Source: an uncultured Oscillospiraceae bacterium (GTDB lineage Bacteria; Bacillota; Clostridia; Oscillospirales; Acutalibacteraceae). Taken from it: 64,000 nt of DNA. The notes under the pieces are model-generated. The model had not been told where the DNA came from, made no database searches, and saw only the letters and a list, made by a program, of their open reading frames with translations. Shown piece by piece: positions 44,342 through 53,413 of the stretch (its first letter is position 1; every line of letters starts with the position of its first letter). Location: NCBI GenBank assembly GCA_900544375.1, contig UQUZ01000010.1, positions 1 through 64,000 of the forward strand, given 5' to 3'. A program made the position numbers and the translations under genes.

Positions 44342-44369
44342 GAGCCGCTGCGCTTAGGGAGGTCTGTGT

Positions 44370-47201
44370 ATGGCACAGAAAAATTTGTTGGTAAAAGGTG
44401 CCCGTGAGCACAACTTAAAAAATGTTGATATTGAAATCCCGCGCGATAAGCTTGTTGTTTTTACGGGACTTTCCGGCTCCGGAAAATCATCGCTGGCCTT
44501 CGATACGATCTATGCGGAGGGCCAGCGGCGCTATGTGGAGAGCTTATCCTCCTATGCGCGCCAGTTCTTAGGCCAAATGGAGAAGCCGGATGTGGATTCG
44601 ATCGACGGGCTTTCTCCGGCGATTTCGATCGATCAGAAAACCACCTCTAAAAACCCACGCTCTACGGTTGGCACGGTCACGGAAATTCATGACTATTTGC
44701 GCCTGCTGTATGCCCGCGTTGGCATTCCGCACTGCCCGGTCTGCGGCAAGGAGATTAAGCAGCAAACAGTGGATCAAATCGTGGACCGCATTATGGCGCT
44801 TGATGAGGGCGCGAAAATCCAGGTGCTCGCGCCGGTGATTCGCGGGCGCAAGGGCGAGCATAGTAAGGAGCTGGATGCGGCACGCAAATCCGGCTATGTG
44901 CGCGTACGTGTAGACGGCAGCATTTATGACCTCTCTGAAACGATCAAGCTTGATAAAAATAAAAAGCATAACATTGAGGTGGTGATTGACCGCCTGGTGA
45001 TTGATGAGGAAATTCGCGCTCGGTTGGCGGATTCCGTTGAGACGGCCTGCGCCCTCTCCGGAGGCATTCTGCTTATCGACGTGGTGGGGGGAGAGGAACT
45101 GCTCTTCTCGCAGAATTACGCATGTCCGGAGCACGGCGTGAGTATTGAAGAGCTGACTCCGCGCATGTTCTCCTTCAACAATCCTTTCGGTGCGTGTCAG
45201 ACCTGCTCCGGCCTCGGCATTTTTATGAAAGTTGATCCGAAGTTAGTCATTCCGAACCCGCGATTGTCCATTCGGCAGGGGGCAATCAAGGCCAGTGGAT
45301 GGACGGCAGCGGAAGGCGGCACGATTGCGCAGATGTATTTTGAAGCGCTGGCGGAGCACTATCACTTTTCGCTGGACGAGCCGGTCAACAAGCTTTCCAA
45401 AGAAGCGCTCGATGCGGTGCTCTACGGCACGAAAGGCAAAAAGATCAAAATGCATCGCCGCAGCGAATATGGTAGCGGCACTTATACCACGGATTTTGAA
45501 GGCGTGATTCCTAATCTGGAGCGCCGTTACCAGGAGACAAGCAGCGAATGGTCGCGGGCGGAAATTGAGCAGGTGATGAGCGCGAAGCCCTGTCCGGATT
45601 GTGGCGGCGCTCGGCTGCGGCCGGAGTCGCTTTCTGTCACGGTGGGCGGTATCAATATTGATCAGTTCAGCCATAAATCCATCACCGACGCGTTGGAATT
45701 CGTCAATGCATTGCGGCTCACCACGCGCGAGCAGATGATTGCGAAACAGATTCTCAAGGAGATTCGCAGCAGGCTGCAATTTCTCTCAAGCGTCGGTCTT
45801 GATTACCTGATGCTTTCACGGCCCGCCGGCACGCTTTCGGGCGGCGAAAGCCAGCGCATCCGGCTCGCGACGCAGATCGGCTCCTCGCTGATGGGCGTTT
45901 TATATATTCTGGACGAGCCGAGCATTGGCCTGCACCAGCGGGATAACGACCGGCTGCTGGAAACGCTCAAGCACCTGCGCGACCTGGGCAATACTTTGAT
46001 TGTGGTGGAGCACGATGAGGATACGATGTATGCTGCGGATTATATTGTAGATGTTGGCCCCGGCGCGGGTATCCACGGCGGAGAGATCGTCTGTGCGGGC
46101 ACGGTCGATGAGATCAAGGCCTGCAAACGGTCGCTAACCGGGCAGTATCTCAGCGGCGCGCGGTTTATCCCGATCCCGGAGAAACGGCGCCAGGGTAACG
46201 GCAAGTTCCTCAAGGTGGTCGGCGCAAAAGAAAACAACCTCAAGGGCATTGACGTGACGATCCCGCTAGGCGAGTTTGTGTGCGTGACGGGTGTGTCCGG
46301 CTCCGGCAAATCGTCTCTGGTCAATGAAATCCTTTATAAACGGCTGGCGAATGAATTAAACGGCGCGAAGCGCACCATCGGTGCGCATCAGGATATGGTG
46401 GGCATCCAGCATCTCGATAAAGTGATTGATATCGACCAGTCGCCCATCGGACGCACGCCGCGCTCCAACCCTGCAACGTATACCGGTGTGTTTACGGATA
46501 TCCGCGAGCTGTTTGCCTCCACGCAGGAATCGAAGATGCGCGGCTTCAAATCGAACCGCTTCTCCTTCAACGTGAAGGGCGGACGCTGCGAGGCCTGCCA
46601 GGGCGACGGCATAGTAAAAATTGAAATGCATTTTTTGGCGGATATCTACGTGCCCTGCGAGGTCTGCAAAGGCGCACGATATAACCGTGAGACGCTGGAA
46701 GTGAAATATAAGGGTAAAAATATTTACGATGTGTTGGAGATGACCGTGGAGGAGGGGCTGGAATTTTTCTCCGCCGTGCCGAAAATCCAGCGTAAGCTTC
46801 AAACACTCTATGACGTGGGGTTGGGCTATATCAAAATTGGACAGCCTGCGACCACGCTTTCCGGCGGCGAGGCACAGCGCGTCAAGCTTTCGACCGAGCT
46901 TTCCCGCCGCGCCACGGGGCGCACGATTTATATTTTGGATGAGCCGACGACGGGCCTGCACACGGCGGACGTGCACCGCCTAATCGAAGTGCTGCATACA
47001 TTGGTGGAAAATGGTAATTCGGTGCTGGTCATCGAGCATAACCTCGACGTGATCAAAACCGCCGACCATATCATTGACCTTGGCCCGGAGGGCGGCGACA
47101 AGGGCGGCATGATCGTGGCAGAAGGCACGCCGGAAGAGGTGGCGAGGGTGGAGGCTTCCTATACGGGTCGGTATCTCAAACGGATTCTGGAGCGGGGATA
47201 A
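44370..47201 (+). CDS. uvrA: UvrABC excision nuclease subunit A
   Basis: 943 residues, full length. It recognises DNA damage in nucleotide excision repair as a dimer with UvrB. Two ABC cassettes: Walker [21 protein letters not shown] near residue 32 and [19 protein letters not shown] near 640; signatures [20 protein letters not shown] and [20 protein letters not shown]. Zinc-binding Cys pairs include [17 protein letters not shown] and [29 protein letters not shown]. The ATG follows GGGAGG by eight bases. No uvrB is adjacent, unlike in many relatives; the LexA box upstream puts it in the SOS regulon. Confidence 0.97.
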   Translation: MAQKNLLVKGAREHNLKNVDIEIPRDKLVVFTGLSGSGKSSLAFDTIYAEGQRRYVESLSSYARQFLGQMEKPDVDSIDGLSPAISIDQKTTSKNPRSTVGTVTEIHDYLRLLYARVGIPHCPVCGKEIKQQTVDQIVDRIMALDEGAKIQVLAPVIRGRKGEHSKELDAARKSGYVRVRVDGSIYDLSETIKLDKNKKHNIEVVIDRLVIDEEIRARLADSVETACALSGGILLIDVVGGEELLFSQNYACPEHGVSIEELTPRMFSFNNPFGACQTCSGLGIFMKVDPKLVIPNPRLSIRQGAIKASGWTAAEGGTIAQMYFEALAEHYHFSLDEPVNKLSKEALDAVLYGTKGKKIKMHRRSEYGSGTYTTDFEGVIPNLERRYQETSSEWSRAEIEQVMSAKPCPDCGGARLRPESLSVTVGGINIDQFSHKSITDALEFVNALRLTTREQMIAKQILKEIRSRLQFLSSVGLDYLMLSRPAGTLSGGESQRIRLATQIGSSLMGVLYILDEPSIGLHQRDNDRLLETLKHLRDLGNTLIVVEHDEDTMYAADYIVDVGPGAGIHGGEIVCAGTVDEIKACKRSLTGQYLSGARFIPIPEKRRQGNGKFLKVVGAKENNLKGIDVTIPLGEFVCVTGVSGSGKSSLVNEILYKRLANELNGAKRTIGAHQDMVGIQHLDKVIDIDQSPIGRTPRSNPATYTGVFTDIRELFASTQESKMRGFKSNRFSFNVKGGRCEACQGDGIVKIEMHFLADIYVPCEVCKGARYNRETLEVKYKGKNIYDVLEMTVEEGLEFFSAVPKIQRKLQTLYDVGLGYIKIGQPATTLSGGEAQRVKLSTELSRRATGRTIYILDEPTTGLHTADVHRLIEVLHTLVENGNSVLVIEHNLDVIKTADHIIDLGPEGGDKGGMIVAEGTPEEVARVEASYTGRYLKRILERG

Positions 47202-47311
47202 TAGGTGAGGATCTTTAGCGCAGACGAACTTCGTACGAAATTTGCCAGATATGAATCTGTGAAATCACTCCAGTAACGCCCAGCCTTGCAGAGTGATTGG
47301 GCAGAAAAAAC

Positions 47312-47354
47312 AAAAACGGCGCAAAACGTGATTGCACATTTTGCGCCGTTTTTT
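47312..47354. terminator. Bidirectional terminator after uvrA
   Basis: AACGGCGCAAAA pairs with TTTTGCGCCGTT around 12 bases, flanked by A and T runs on both sides. It serves uvrA and probably once served the gene remnant on the other strand. Confidence 0.9.
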
Positions 47355-47386
47355 CATTGAAAGTTAATTGGATAGGAAGCGTAACG

Positions 47387-47512
47387 TTATGTGGCCTTAT
47401 CGCCGAAGAGGCTTGTAATCCACTTGCCGATCTTGAAGAAGAAGGCGGCGACCCTTGCGAAGAGGCCGGCGACGCCGCCCTGCTCTACGTTTTGGCTTGG
47501 AAAATCCAATAA
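47387..47512 (-). pseudogene. Remnant of the C-terminus of a secreted protein
   Basis: The last 40 or so codons of a minus-strand frame read FPSQNVEQGGVAGLFARVAA then FFFKIGKWITSLFGDKAT. This aligns with the end of the secreted protein at 49206 (GGFFAKVMAFFNRIARAIVD then LFKGFGSKAVA). Upstream the frame turns AT-rich and no longer looks like protein, and no signal peptide or ribosome binding site is found. I read it as the surviving tail of a deleted paralogue, with its terminator still in place. Confidence 0.5.
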
Positions 47513-47666
47513 AACAATGAGATTTATACGAAATGAAACTGTAAAAGCGGGAAGGAGCACGCAAATGAATGAAAATTTAATCTTGAAAGATATATCTTTT
47601 TCATAAATTTTTTGATAAAATAAAGAATAAAATATGCGGTTTGTGATTTGAAGGAGGAGAATTCGG

Positions 47667-49040
47667 ATGGAAAGCAGGTTAACATGGCGCAGCAAAATCG
47701 GATACGGCGTCGGTACGATCGGCAAAAGCATGAGCTACGGCCTGGCAAGTGGATTTATCTCTTATTGGTTTTTATCAGGTTTGGGGCTATCGCCGGCATT
47801 TTTGGGCGTCATGCTTTTTGTCGCGCGCCTTTGGGATGGCGTTAACGACCTGCTCATGGGCGCGATTATCGATAGCACGCGTACAAAATGGGGAAAATTC
47901 CGCCCGTGGATGGTGATTGGAGCCGTGACCAATGCGGCGGTGACGGTTTTGCTTTTCACCAACCCCGGCTTTCGAGGCGTCGGCCTGTATGTGTATGCGA
48001 CGGTTTGCTTTGTCCTGTGGGATATGACCTATACGATGATTGACGTTAGCTACTGGGCAATGATCCCCGCGCTGACGCTCGATTCCCATGATCGTGATCA
48101 GGTTTCTATGCTGCCGCGTATCTTTGGCGGCGCGGCGGGCATTGTGGGCGCGTTTACGCTGCAAATCACAGACAAGCTCGGCGGAGTTGCGAACGGCGGG
48201 TTTATGAAGTATGCGCTGCTCACATCTGGGATCTATATCCTGACCGTTTTGATCTGCGCTGGCACGGTGCGAGAGAGAATCGCGCCGCCCCCGCAGCAGA
48301 AGGAGGAAAGATTCTCTCTGATCCGCAGCGCAAAAATCCTCTTCCATAACGATCAAGCGCTCGTCATTGTGGTGATTATGATCCTGTTCAACCTTGCGAT
48401 TAATTTAACCAACGCGGTCAATGTGTTCTATTTTGTCTTTGTGATCGGCAGCAAAGATCAATATACCTTCTTTACCATCCTGCTTGGAGCCTCGCAGGCG
48501 ATCGGGCTGTTGGGATATCCGCTTTTCTCCAAATGGTTTGGCCGCAACCGTGTGAATATTGCTTCGCTTGTGCTGCCTTGTATCGGCTATTTGTTGATGT
48601 TCCTTTCTACCCTGTTTTTGCATGGGCAGTTCCTGCCGTTTGCGGCCGCGGCGTTTGTGATGTCCGCAGGCTTTGGCTCCATGGGCGTGATGCAGAACGT
48701 GATGCTCGCGGACGCAGTGGATTACGGCGAATGGCGCACGGGAGAGCGCAACGAGGGCGTGATTTTTTCGATGCTGACCTTTTTGAGCAAGGTTGCGGCG
48801 GGGCTAAGCTCCCTCATTACGATGCTTGGATTTGCTGCCGTTGGCTTTGAGGGAAAGGAAGATTCCGTGGCCACACCGCAGGCGGTGAACTGCATTGAGT
48901 TTATGATGTATATCCTGCCGCCGCTGATTCTTCTGGTGGCTCTGGCGATCTATTTCAAAAAATTCAAGCTCAAGCCCGCTTTGGTCAAGCAGATTTCCCA
49001 CGAAATTCAGCAGCGGAGGGGAACGGAATATCGGGGTTGA
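47667..49040 (+). CDS. GPH-family sugar:cation symporter (MFS)
   Basis: 457 residues with 12 membrane helices of the glycoside-pentoside-hexuronide family. Seen: KIGYGVGTIGKSMSYGLASGF at the start, LFVARLWDGVNDLLMGAIIDSTRTKWGKFRPW (cation and sugar-site Asp residues with the MFS loop), and MLADAVDYGEWRTGERNEGVIFSMLTFLSKVAAGLSS in the second half. It likely imports a galactoside or other glycoside together with a cation, fitting the GH36 and GH2 genes 2 kb downstream. The ATG has AAGGAGG nine bases upstream. Confidence 0.9.
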   Translation: MESRLTWRSKIGYGVGTIGKSMSYGLASGFISYWFLSGLGLSPAFLGVMLFVARLWDGVNDLLMGAIIDSTRTKWGKFRPWMVIGAVTNAAVTVLLFTNPGFRGVGLYVYATVCFVLWDMTYTMIDVSYWAMIPALTLDSHDRDQVSMLPRIFGGAAGIVGAFTLQITDKLGGVANGGFMKYALLTSGIYILTVLICAGTVRERIAPPPQQKEERFSLIRSAKILFHNDQALVIVVIMILFNLAINLTNAVNVFYFVFVIGSKDQYTFFTILLGASQAIGLLGYPLFSKWFGRNRVNIASLVLPCIGYLLMFLSTLFLHGQFLPFAAAAFVMSAGFGSMGVMQNVMLADAVDYGEWRTGERNEGVIFSMLTFLSKVAAGLSSLITMLGFAAVGFEGKEDSVATPQAVNCIEFMMYILPPLILLVALAIYFKKFKLKPALVKQISHEIQQRRGTEYRG

Positions 49041-49085
49041 TCCTAGTGAACCCGTCTAGAAGGTTGGTTCGCCTGGAGGAACAGG

Positions 49086-49119
49086 GAAAATCCGCCGTGA
49101 AGTGGCACGGCGGATTTTC
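49086..49119. terminator. Bidirectional terminator between symporter and secreted protein genes
   Basis: GAAAATCCGCCGTG and CACGGCGGATTTTC form a perfect 14-bp stem around 6 bases. Confidence 0.85.
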
Positions 49120-49205
49120 TAATAATGATTTCCCGAAAGGGATTAGAAGATTTCGAACATACAGAGAAAAGCGAGTTTCTAGATCGTTTTTTCGGATAGC
49201 TCGCG

Positions 49206-50498
49206 TTATGCTACAGCCTTGCTGCCGAAGCCTTTGAAGAGATCGACGATCGCGCGGGCGATGCGGTTGAAGAACGCCATCACCTTTGCAAAGAAACCGC
49301 CGATGCCTTCGTTGTTGGACTTGATGCCGAGATTCTCCGCGATGGATTCGCAGAGAGCGACGGACGCGTCCGCAATTGAAAGCGCGTCACCGCCCTGCGC
49401 GGCAGCGACGATCGCGCCGATCTCATCGCCATAGCCCATGCCGATCTGATCGCCGATGAGCTTGGAGAAGGCAACCTGATTGGCCGGGATTTTCAGGGTC
49501 TTACCCACATAGTTCATAAGAGCCGCGAAGACCATGGGCTGGTCGCCCTTGATCGCCATGCGGTAGCCGCCTGCTATGCCGCTCTCAGCAGCATAAGCTT
49601 CGCCCATCGTGGTGAGATAGTCGGTATCAATCGACGGGAAAGTCAGGCCGATGCCTGTGCCGATGGAGGAAACCAGCCCGTTAAAATCAGGCAGAGCCAA
49701 GCCGAACATTGCTGCCAATGGGTTGGAATTGATTGCGGTAACTAGGCCGTTATAACCGGCCACCAGATCCGGCAAAGCGTCGCACAGAACATTGATCGGA
49801 TTGGCGAGCAAAGCGTCAATGGATGGGAGCAGGCGCTTCATGAAAGCCACCGTGAGGCCGGTGCTTTGATCCGCATATGCGTTGGATTCCTCCATAAACT
49901 CATTTGAAGTAGGCATTTTGACCGTATGGAAAGCTTCCATTACCGGAACCAAATTGTCGTAAAGTTGCAGGAAGCCAACCGCAAGCGCCAGAATTTGGCC
50001 GATACCCATCAGAGCAGTGCCGGAAACCTCAAGAAACTCATCGGCATTGCCGGGGGTGATGCCCCACTTGATATCTGCGGCGTTCGCGTCGTCCCAACTG
50101 GACAATGTTTTGATGTATGCTGCGGCTTCGGTGTAGCCGGCAGCCGCTACCTTGCCGGCAAAAGTGCTGGGCTTCAGATCGCTCAGGAAGGAAACCTTGC
50201 CATTGAGCAGGATCATCAGTGAAGATATGGTCTGATCGCTGTAAAGGGTGGATTTGACGTCGGATGCCTTCAGAATTGCGGAGAGCAGGCTGTTGAGCGT
50301 GTCTTTTGTTTGCTTTGCGGCTTTTGCGCTCATATTTTCATACACTGCGGAATGGTCGGGCCGTGTCGCATTGAACGCTTCAGCCGCCGTTGCAGCTTCA
50401 GCGTTTGACATTGCGCTCGCCGTCATTACGCCGCCGAGGGTCGTCATCACCATCAGGGCGGCCAAGAAAACGGAGAGCAACTTCTTTGCCTTTTTCAT
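49206..50498 (-). CDS. Secreted protein of unknown function with amphipathic C-terminal tail
   Basis: 430 residues. A signal peptide is clear (MKKAKKLLSVFLAALMVMTT, cleavage after TASA). The mature part is Ala-rich and mostly helical, without Cys clusters or a recognised domain. It ends in a hydrophobic, aromatic and basic amphipathic helix, GGFFAKVMAFFNRIARAIVD then LFKGFGSKAVA. A very similar tail survives as a remnant at 47387, so the tail is a conserved module, perhaps for membrane association or export. ATG 50498 lies 10 bases after GGAGG. Located between the sugar symporter and glycosidases but on the other strand, so a direct role in glycan use is not implied. Confidence 0.75.
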   Translation of the reverse strand: MKKAKKLLSVFLAALMVMTTLGGVMTASAMSNAEAATAAEAFNATRPDHSAVYENMSAKAAKQTKDTLNSLLSAILKASDVKSTLYSDQTISSLMILLNGKVSFLSDLKPSTFAGKVAAAGYTEAAAYIKTLSSWDDANAADIKWGITPGNADEFLEVSGTALMGIGQILALAVGFLQLYDNLVPVMEAFHTVKMPTSNEFMEESNAYADQSTGLTVAFMKRLLPSIDALLANPINVLCDALPDLVAGYNGLVTAINSNPLAAMFGLALPDFNGLVSSIGTGIGLTFPSIDTDYLTTMGEAYAAESGIAGGYRMAIKGDQPMVFAALMNYVGKTLKIPANQVAFSKLIGDQIGMGYGDEIGAIVAAAQGGDALSIADASVALCESIAENLGIKSNNEGIGGFFAKVMAFFNRIARAIVDLFKGFGSKAVA

Positions 50499-50853
50499 TT
50501 GTTTTTTACCTCCAGTCATTTTTATCACCTTATTCATAAAACAAGGTGTTGCTCACTCTTTTATTGTGAACAATTTCACTATAATACATTGACCGCATTT
50601 TGAAAATGTTTCGTGGGACCTTTCGCAGGATATCGAAGCTTTTTGATTGCTTTTCTAAAGAATTCTATTTTATATAAAACTTCTGGGGAGATATGGAAAA
50701 TTTTTGTTCAAACAGATGGAAATCTCATTCTGCTTCACGCATCATACGCAGTGAAGTGGGCATGTAGTATGCTGCCGGGCGGCCTGTGAGCGAGACTTAC
50801 TCTACTGCATTCATGCGTGCGGCATATGGTGCAGAAATAATTTACAAAATAGC
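50499..50853. other. Intergenic region between the secreted protein and GH36 genes
   Basis: No gene seen. AT-rich DNA next to the secreted protein start probably holds its minus-strand promoter (a TATAGT box in the region 50560-50590); the rest shows no long open frame or strong repeat until the GH36 promoter. Confidence 0.5.
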
Positions 50854-50882
50854 TTGCGGAGCAGGGTTTTGTTTTTTATAAT
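50854..50882 (+). promoter_or_regulatory. Promoter of the GH36-GH2 operon
   Basis: TTGCGG, a 17-base spacer and a perfect TATAAT, about 80 bases before the GH36 start. Confidence 0.72.
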
Positions 50883-50963
50883 AAATACGAATCTGCCCGG
50901 AAGGGGAGAGCATCAAGGCCTGAAGGCCCTTCAGGCGGCTATGGAAAGGAACGGTAACCTTCT

Positions 50964-53396
50964 ATGATCCAAATAACCAGCCAGAAAACATTCCATTTAT
51001 CCACTGAAAAAACAAGCTATCTGTTCCGCGCGCTGCCCTGCGGCAAGCTCGAGCAGCTCTATTATGGCAGGAAGATACCAGCGTGTGAGGAATATACCTT
51101 CCTCTATGATAAGCACGCCGCGGGCTACAGCAATACCACGGTTTATGATAAAAAGGATCATCTGTCGCTCGACCATATCCGGCTCGACTATTCTGAATTC
51201 GGCAAGGGCGATTACCGACTGCCCGCTATGCAGGTGCAGGCGGAAAACGGAAATTTTAACTGTGATTTTAAATTTCTCGACGCAAAGGTGACGGACACCA
51301 AGCCGGAGCTTGCAGGCCTCCCCTCCAGCTACGGAGCGAGCCAGACGCTGACGGTGATCATGGAGGATAAAGCGCTCTGTGCGCAGCTCCATCTGTTTTA
51401 CACGGTGTTTGAGAATTGCAATGTGATCACCCGCAGCGCGCGGCTGATCAATAACGGCGAAAAAACAATTAAAATCCACTCCCTAATGAGCATGCAGATC
51501 GATCTGCCCGCTGGGGATTACACCATGATCTCCTTCGACGGCGCGTGGATACGCGAGCGCTATCAGCACGAGCGCAAGCTCACGGCCGGAGAGTGCTCCA
51601 TTGGCTCCATCTGCGGCACGAGCTCCAACCGCCACAATCCGTTCTTTGCAATCCGAAAGGGCGATTGCAACGAGCAGGCGGGGGAGTGCTGGGGGATTAA
51701 CCTCGTCTATTCCGGCAACCATATCGGCCGCGTGGAGGTGGCGCCGCATGGGATGGTGCGCGTGCAGAACGGCATCAACCCGTTCGAATTCGAATGGGCG
51801 CTTGCACCGGGCCAATCCTTCGACGCGCCGGAATCGGTGCTCACCTACAGCCATGAGGGTTTAAATGGCATGAGCCGCAATATGCACGCCTTTGTTAAGG
51901 AGCATATCGTGCGCGGCGAATGGAAGCACAAGGAGCGCCCGATCGTTGTTAACAATTGGGAGGCGACCTATTTCCAGTTTACAGAGAAGAAAATCCTCGC
52001 CATTGCAAAGGAGGGCGCTCGTCTGGGCGCGGAGCTCTTCGTTTTGGACGACGGCTGGTTCGGCAAGCGCAACAGCGACCAATCCTCCCTTGGTGATTGG
52101 TGGGTCAATAAAAAGAAGCTCCCCTCCGGCATTGACGGCCTTGCGAGGAAAATCAATGAGATGGGCCTCAAATTCGGCCTGTGGGTGGAGCCGGAGATGG
52201 TCAACCCCGACAGCGACCTCTACCGCGCGCACCCGGACTGGGCGATGACGACAAACGACTATGAGCCCACCGAGGGGCGCAACCAGCTTGTGCTGGATTT
52301 GACGAACCCGGACGTGCAGCAGTATCTCATCGACACGATCACAGATGTCATTAAGCTCGGCAATATTGAATACATCAAATGGGATATGAACCGCCAGTTC
52401 TCCGATGTGTTCGGCCGCACGCTCGGAACCCGCCAGGGCGAATACTTCCACCGCTATTATCTCGGCCTTTACAATATTTTGCAGGCGCTTTGCGACCGCT
52501 TTCCGCACGTTCTCTTTGAATCCTGCTCCAGCGGGGGCAACCGCTTCGACCTCGGTATGTTCTGCTACATGCCCCAGTGCTGGACGAGTGATAACACCGA
52601 CCCGCTTGACAGAATCCGGATTCAGACCGGCACTTCCTATGGATATCCGCAATCTGTCATGACGATGCACGTCAGCGCATCGCCCAGCTTTGCTTCCCTG
52701 CGCGTTTCCTCCATTGAAGAGCGATTCAATGTGGCGAGCTTCGGGCTGATGGGTTATGAAATGGATGTGACGAACCTTTCTTCTTTTGACCGGGCGGCGG
52801 TTAAAAAACAGATCGCTTTTTATAAGGAGCACCGCAGGCTTTTACAGTTCGGAGAATTTTACCGCATCGGCAATCCGTTCAAAGAGAATACCTGCGCGTG
52901 GCAGGTGGTGTCGCCGGACAGGGCGGAGTCCATGCTCGGCTGCTTTATTGACAGGCTCACGCCAAACAGCGGGCCGGACCGGCTCGCTTTCACAGGGCTT
53001 GATCCTGAAAAGGTGTATCGCTTTACAGCTCGGCAGCAGCTTTTGAACCTGCGCACCTTCGGTGAAATTATCAACACGCCGCTGCCAAGGAAGTTTGACA
53101 TGGAGGATGGCAAGGTTTATAATTTGCTGACGGATCATATCCGCCTGCACTCCGAGAAGGAGGAATACACCCTTCCGGGCGCGGCGCTGCTTTATGCAGG
53201 CCTTGTGCCCTGTCAGATGTTCGTTCTGAGCGGATATAATGGAAAAACACGTGTGCTGACGGATACGGACTCCCGTGTTTATTATCTGCATGAAACGGCG
53301 CGAGAAGAAGAGATCATCGGCGGCGCGGAGGAAACAACGTCGATCGTTCTGCATAAGGCTTCATTCGGCACACAGAGAGAAGAAAAGAATGTTTGA
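50964..53396 (+). CDS. Alpha-galactosidase, glycoside hydrolase family 36
   Basis: 810 residues. An N-terminal beta-sandwich precedes a TIM barrel with FVLDDGWFGKRNSD, GLKFGLWVEPEMVNPDSDLY, and the catalytic segments YIKWDMNRQ (nucleophile Asp474) and CWTSDNTDPLDR (acid/base Asp543). ESCSSGGNRFD holds the substrate loop; relatives often have CSGGGARFD, so fine specificity (galactose versus N-acetylgalactosamine) is uncertain. No signal peptide: it should act on imported oligosaccharides such as melibiose or raffinose. Its stop overlaps the ribosome binding site of the GH2 gene, forming an operon. Confidence 0.93.
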   Translation: MIQITSQKTFHLSTEKTSYLFRALPCGKLEQLYYGRKIPACEEYTFLYDKHAAGYSNTTVYDKKDHLSLDHIRLDYSEFGKGDYRLPAMQVQAENGNFNCDFKFLDAKVTDTKPELAGLPSSYGASQTLTVIMEDKALCAQLHLFYTVFENCNVITRSARLINNGEKTIKIHSLMSMQIDLPAGDYTMISFDGAWIRERYQHERKLTAGECSIGSICGTSSNRHNPFFAIRKGDCNEQAGECWGINLVYSGNHIGRVEVAPHGMVRVQNGINPFEFEWALAPGQSFDAPESVLTYSHEGLNGMSRNMHAFVKEHIVRGEWKHKERPIVVNNWEATYFQFTEKKILAIAKEGARLGAELFVLDDGWFGKRNSDQSSLGDWWVNKKKLPSGIDGLARKINEMGLKFGLWVEPEMVNPDSDLYRAHPDWAMTTNDYEPTEGRNQLVLDLTNPDVQQYLIDTITDVIKLGNIEYIKWDMNRQFSDVFGRTLGTRQGEYFHRYYLGLYNILQALCDRFPHVLFESCSSGGNRFDLGMFCYMPQCWTSDNTDPLDRIRIQTGTSYGYPQSVMTMHVSASPSFASLRVSSIEERFNVASFGLMGYEMDVTNLSSFDRAAVKKQIAFYKEHRRLLQFGEFYRIGNPFKENTCAWQVVSPDRAESMLGCFIDRLTPNSGPDRLAFTGLDPEKVYRFTARQQLLNLRTFGEIINTPLPRKFDMEDGKVYNLLTDHIRLHSEKEEYTLPGAALLYAGLVPCQMFVLSGYNGKTRVLTDTDSRVYYLHETAREEEIIGGAEETTSIVLHKASFGTQREEKNV

Positions 53397-53413
53397 AAGG
53401 AATGGATCAGATC

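Noticed and set aside
51861..52832. A 323-codon open frame antisense to the GH36 gene
   Set aside because: Shadow of the glycosidase reading frame; no start signal or domain.
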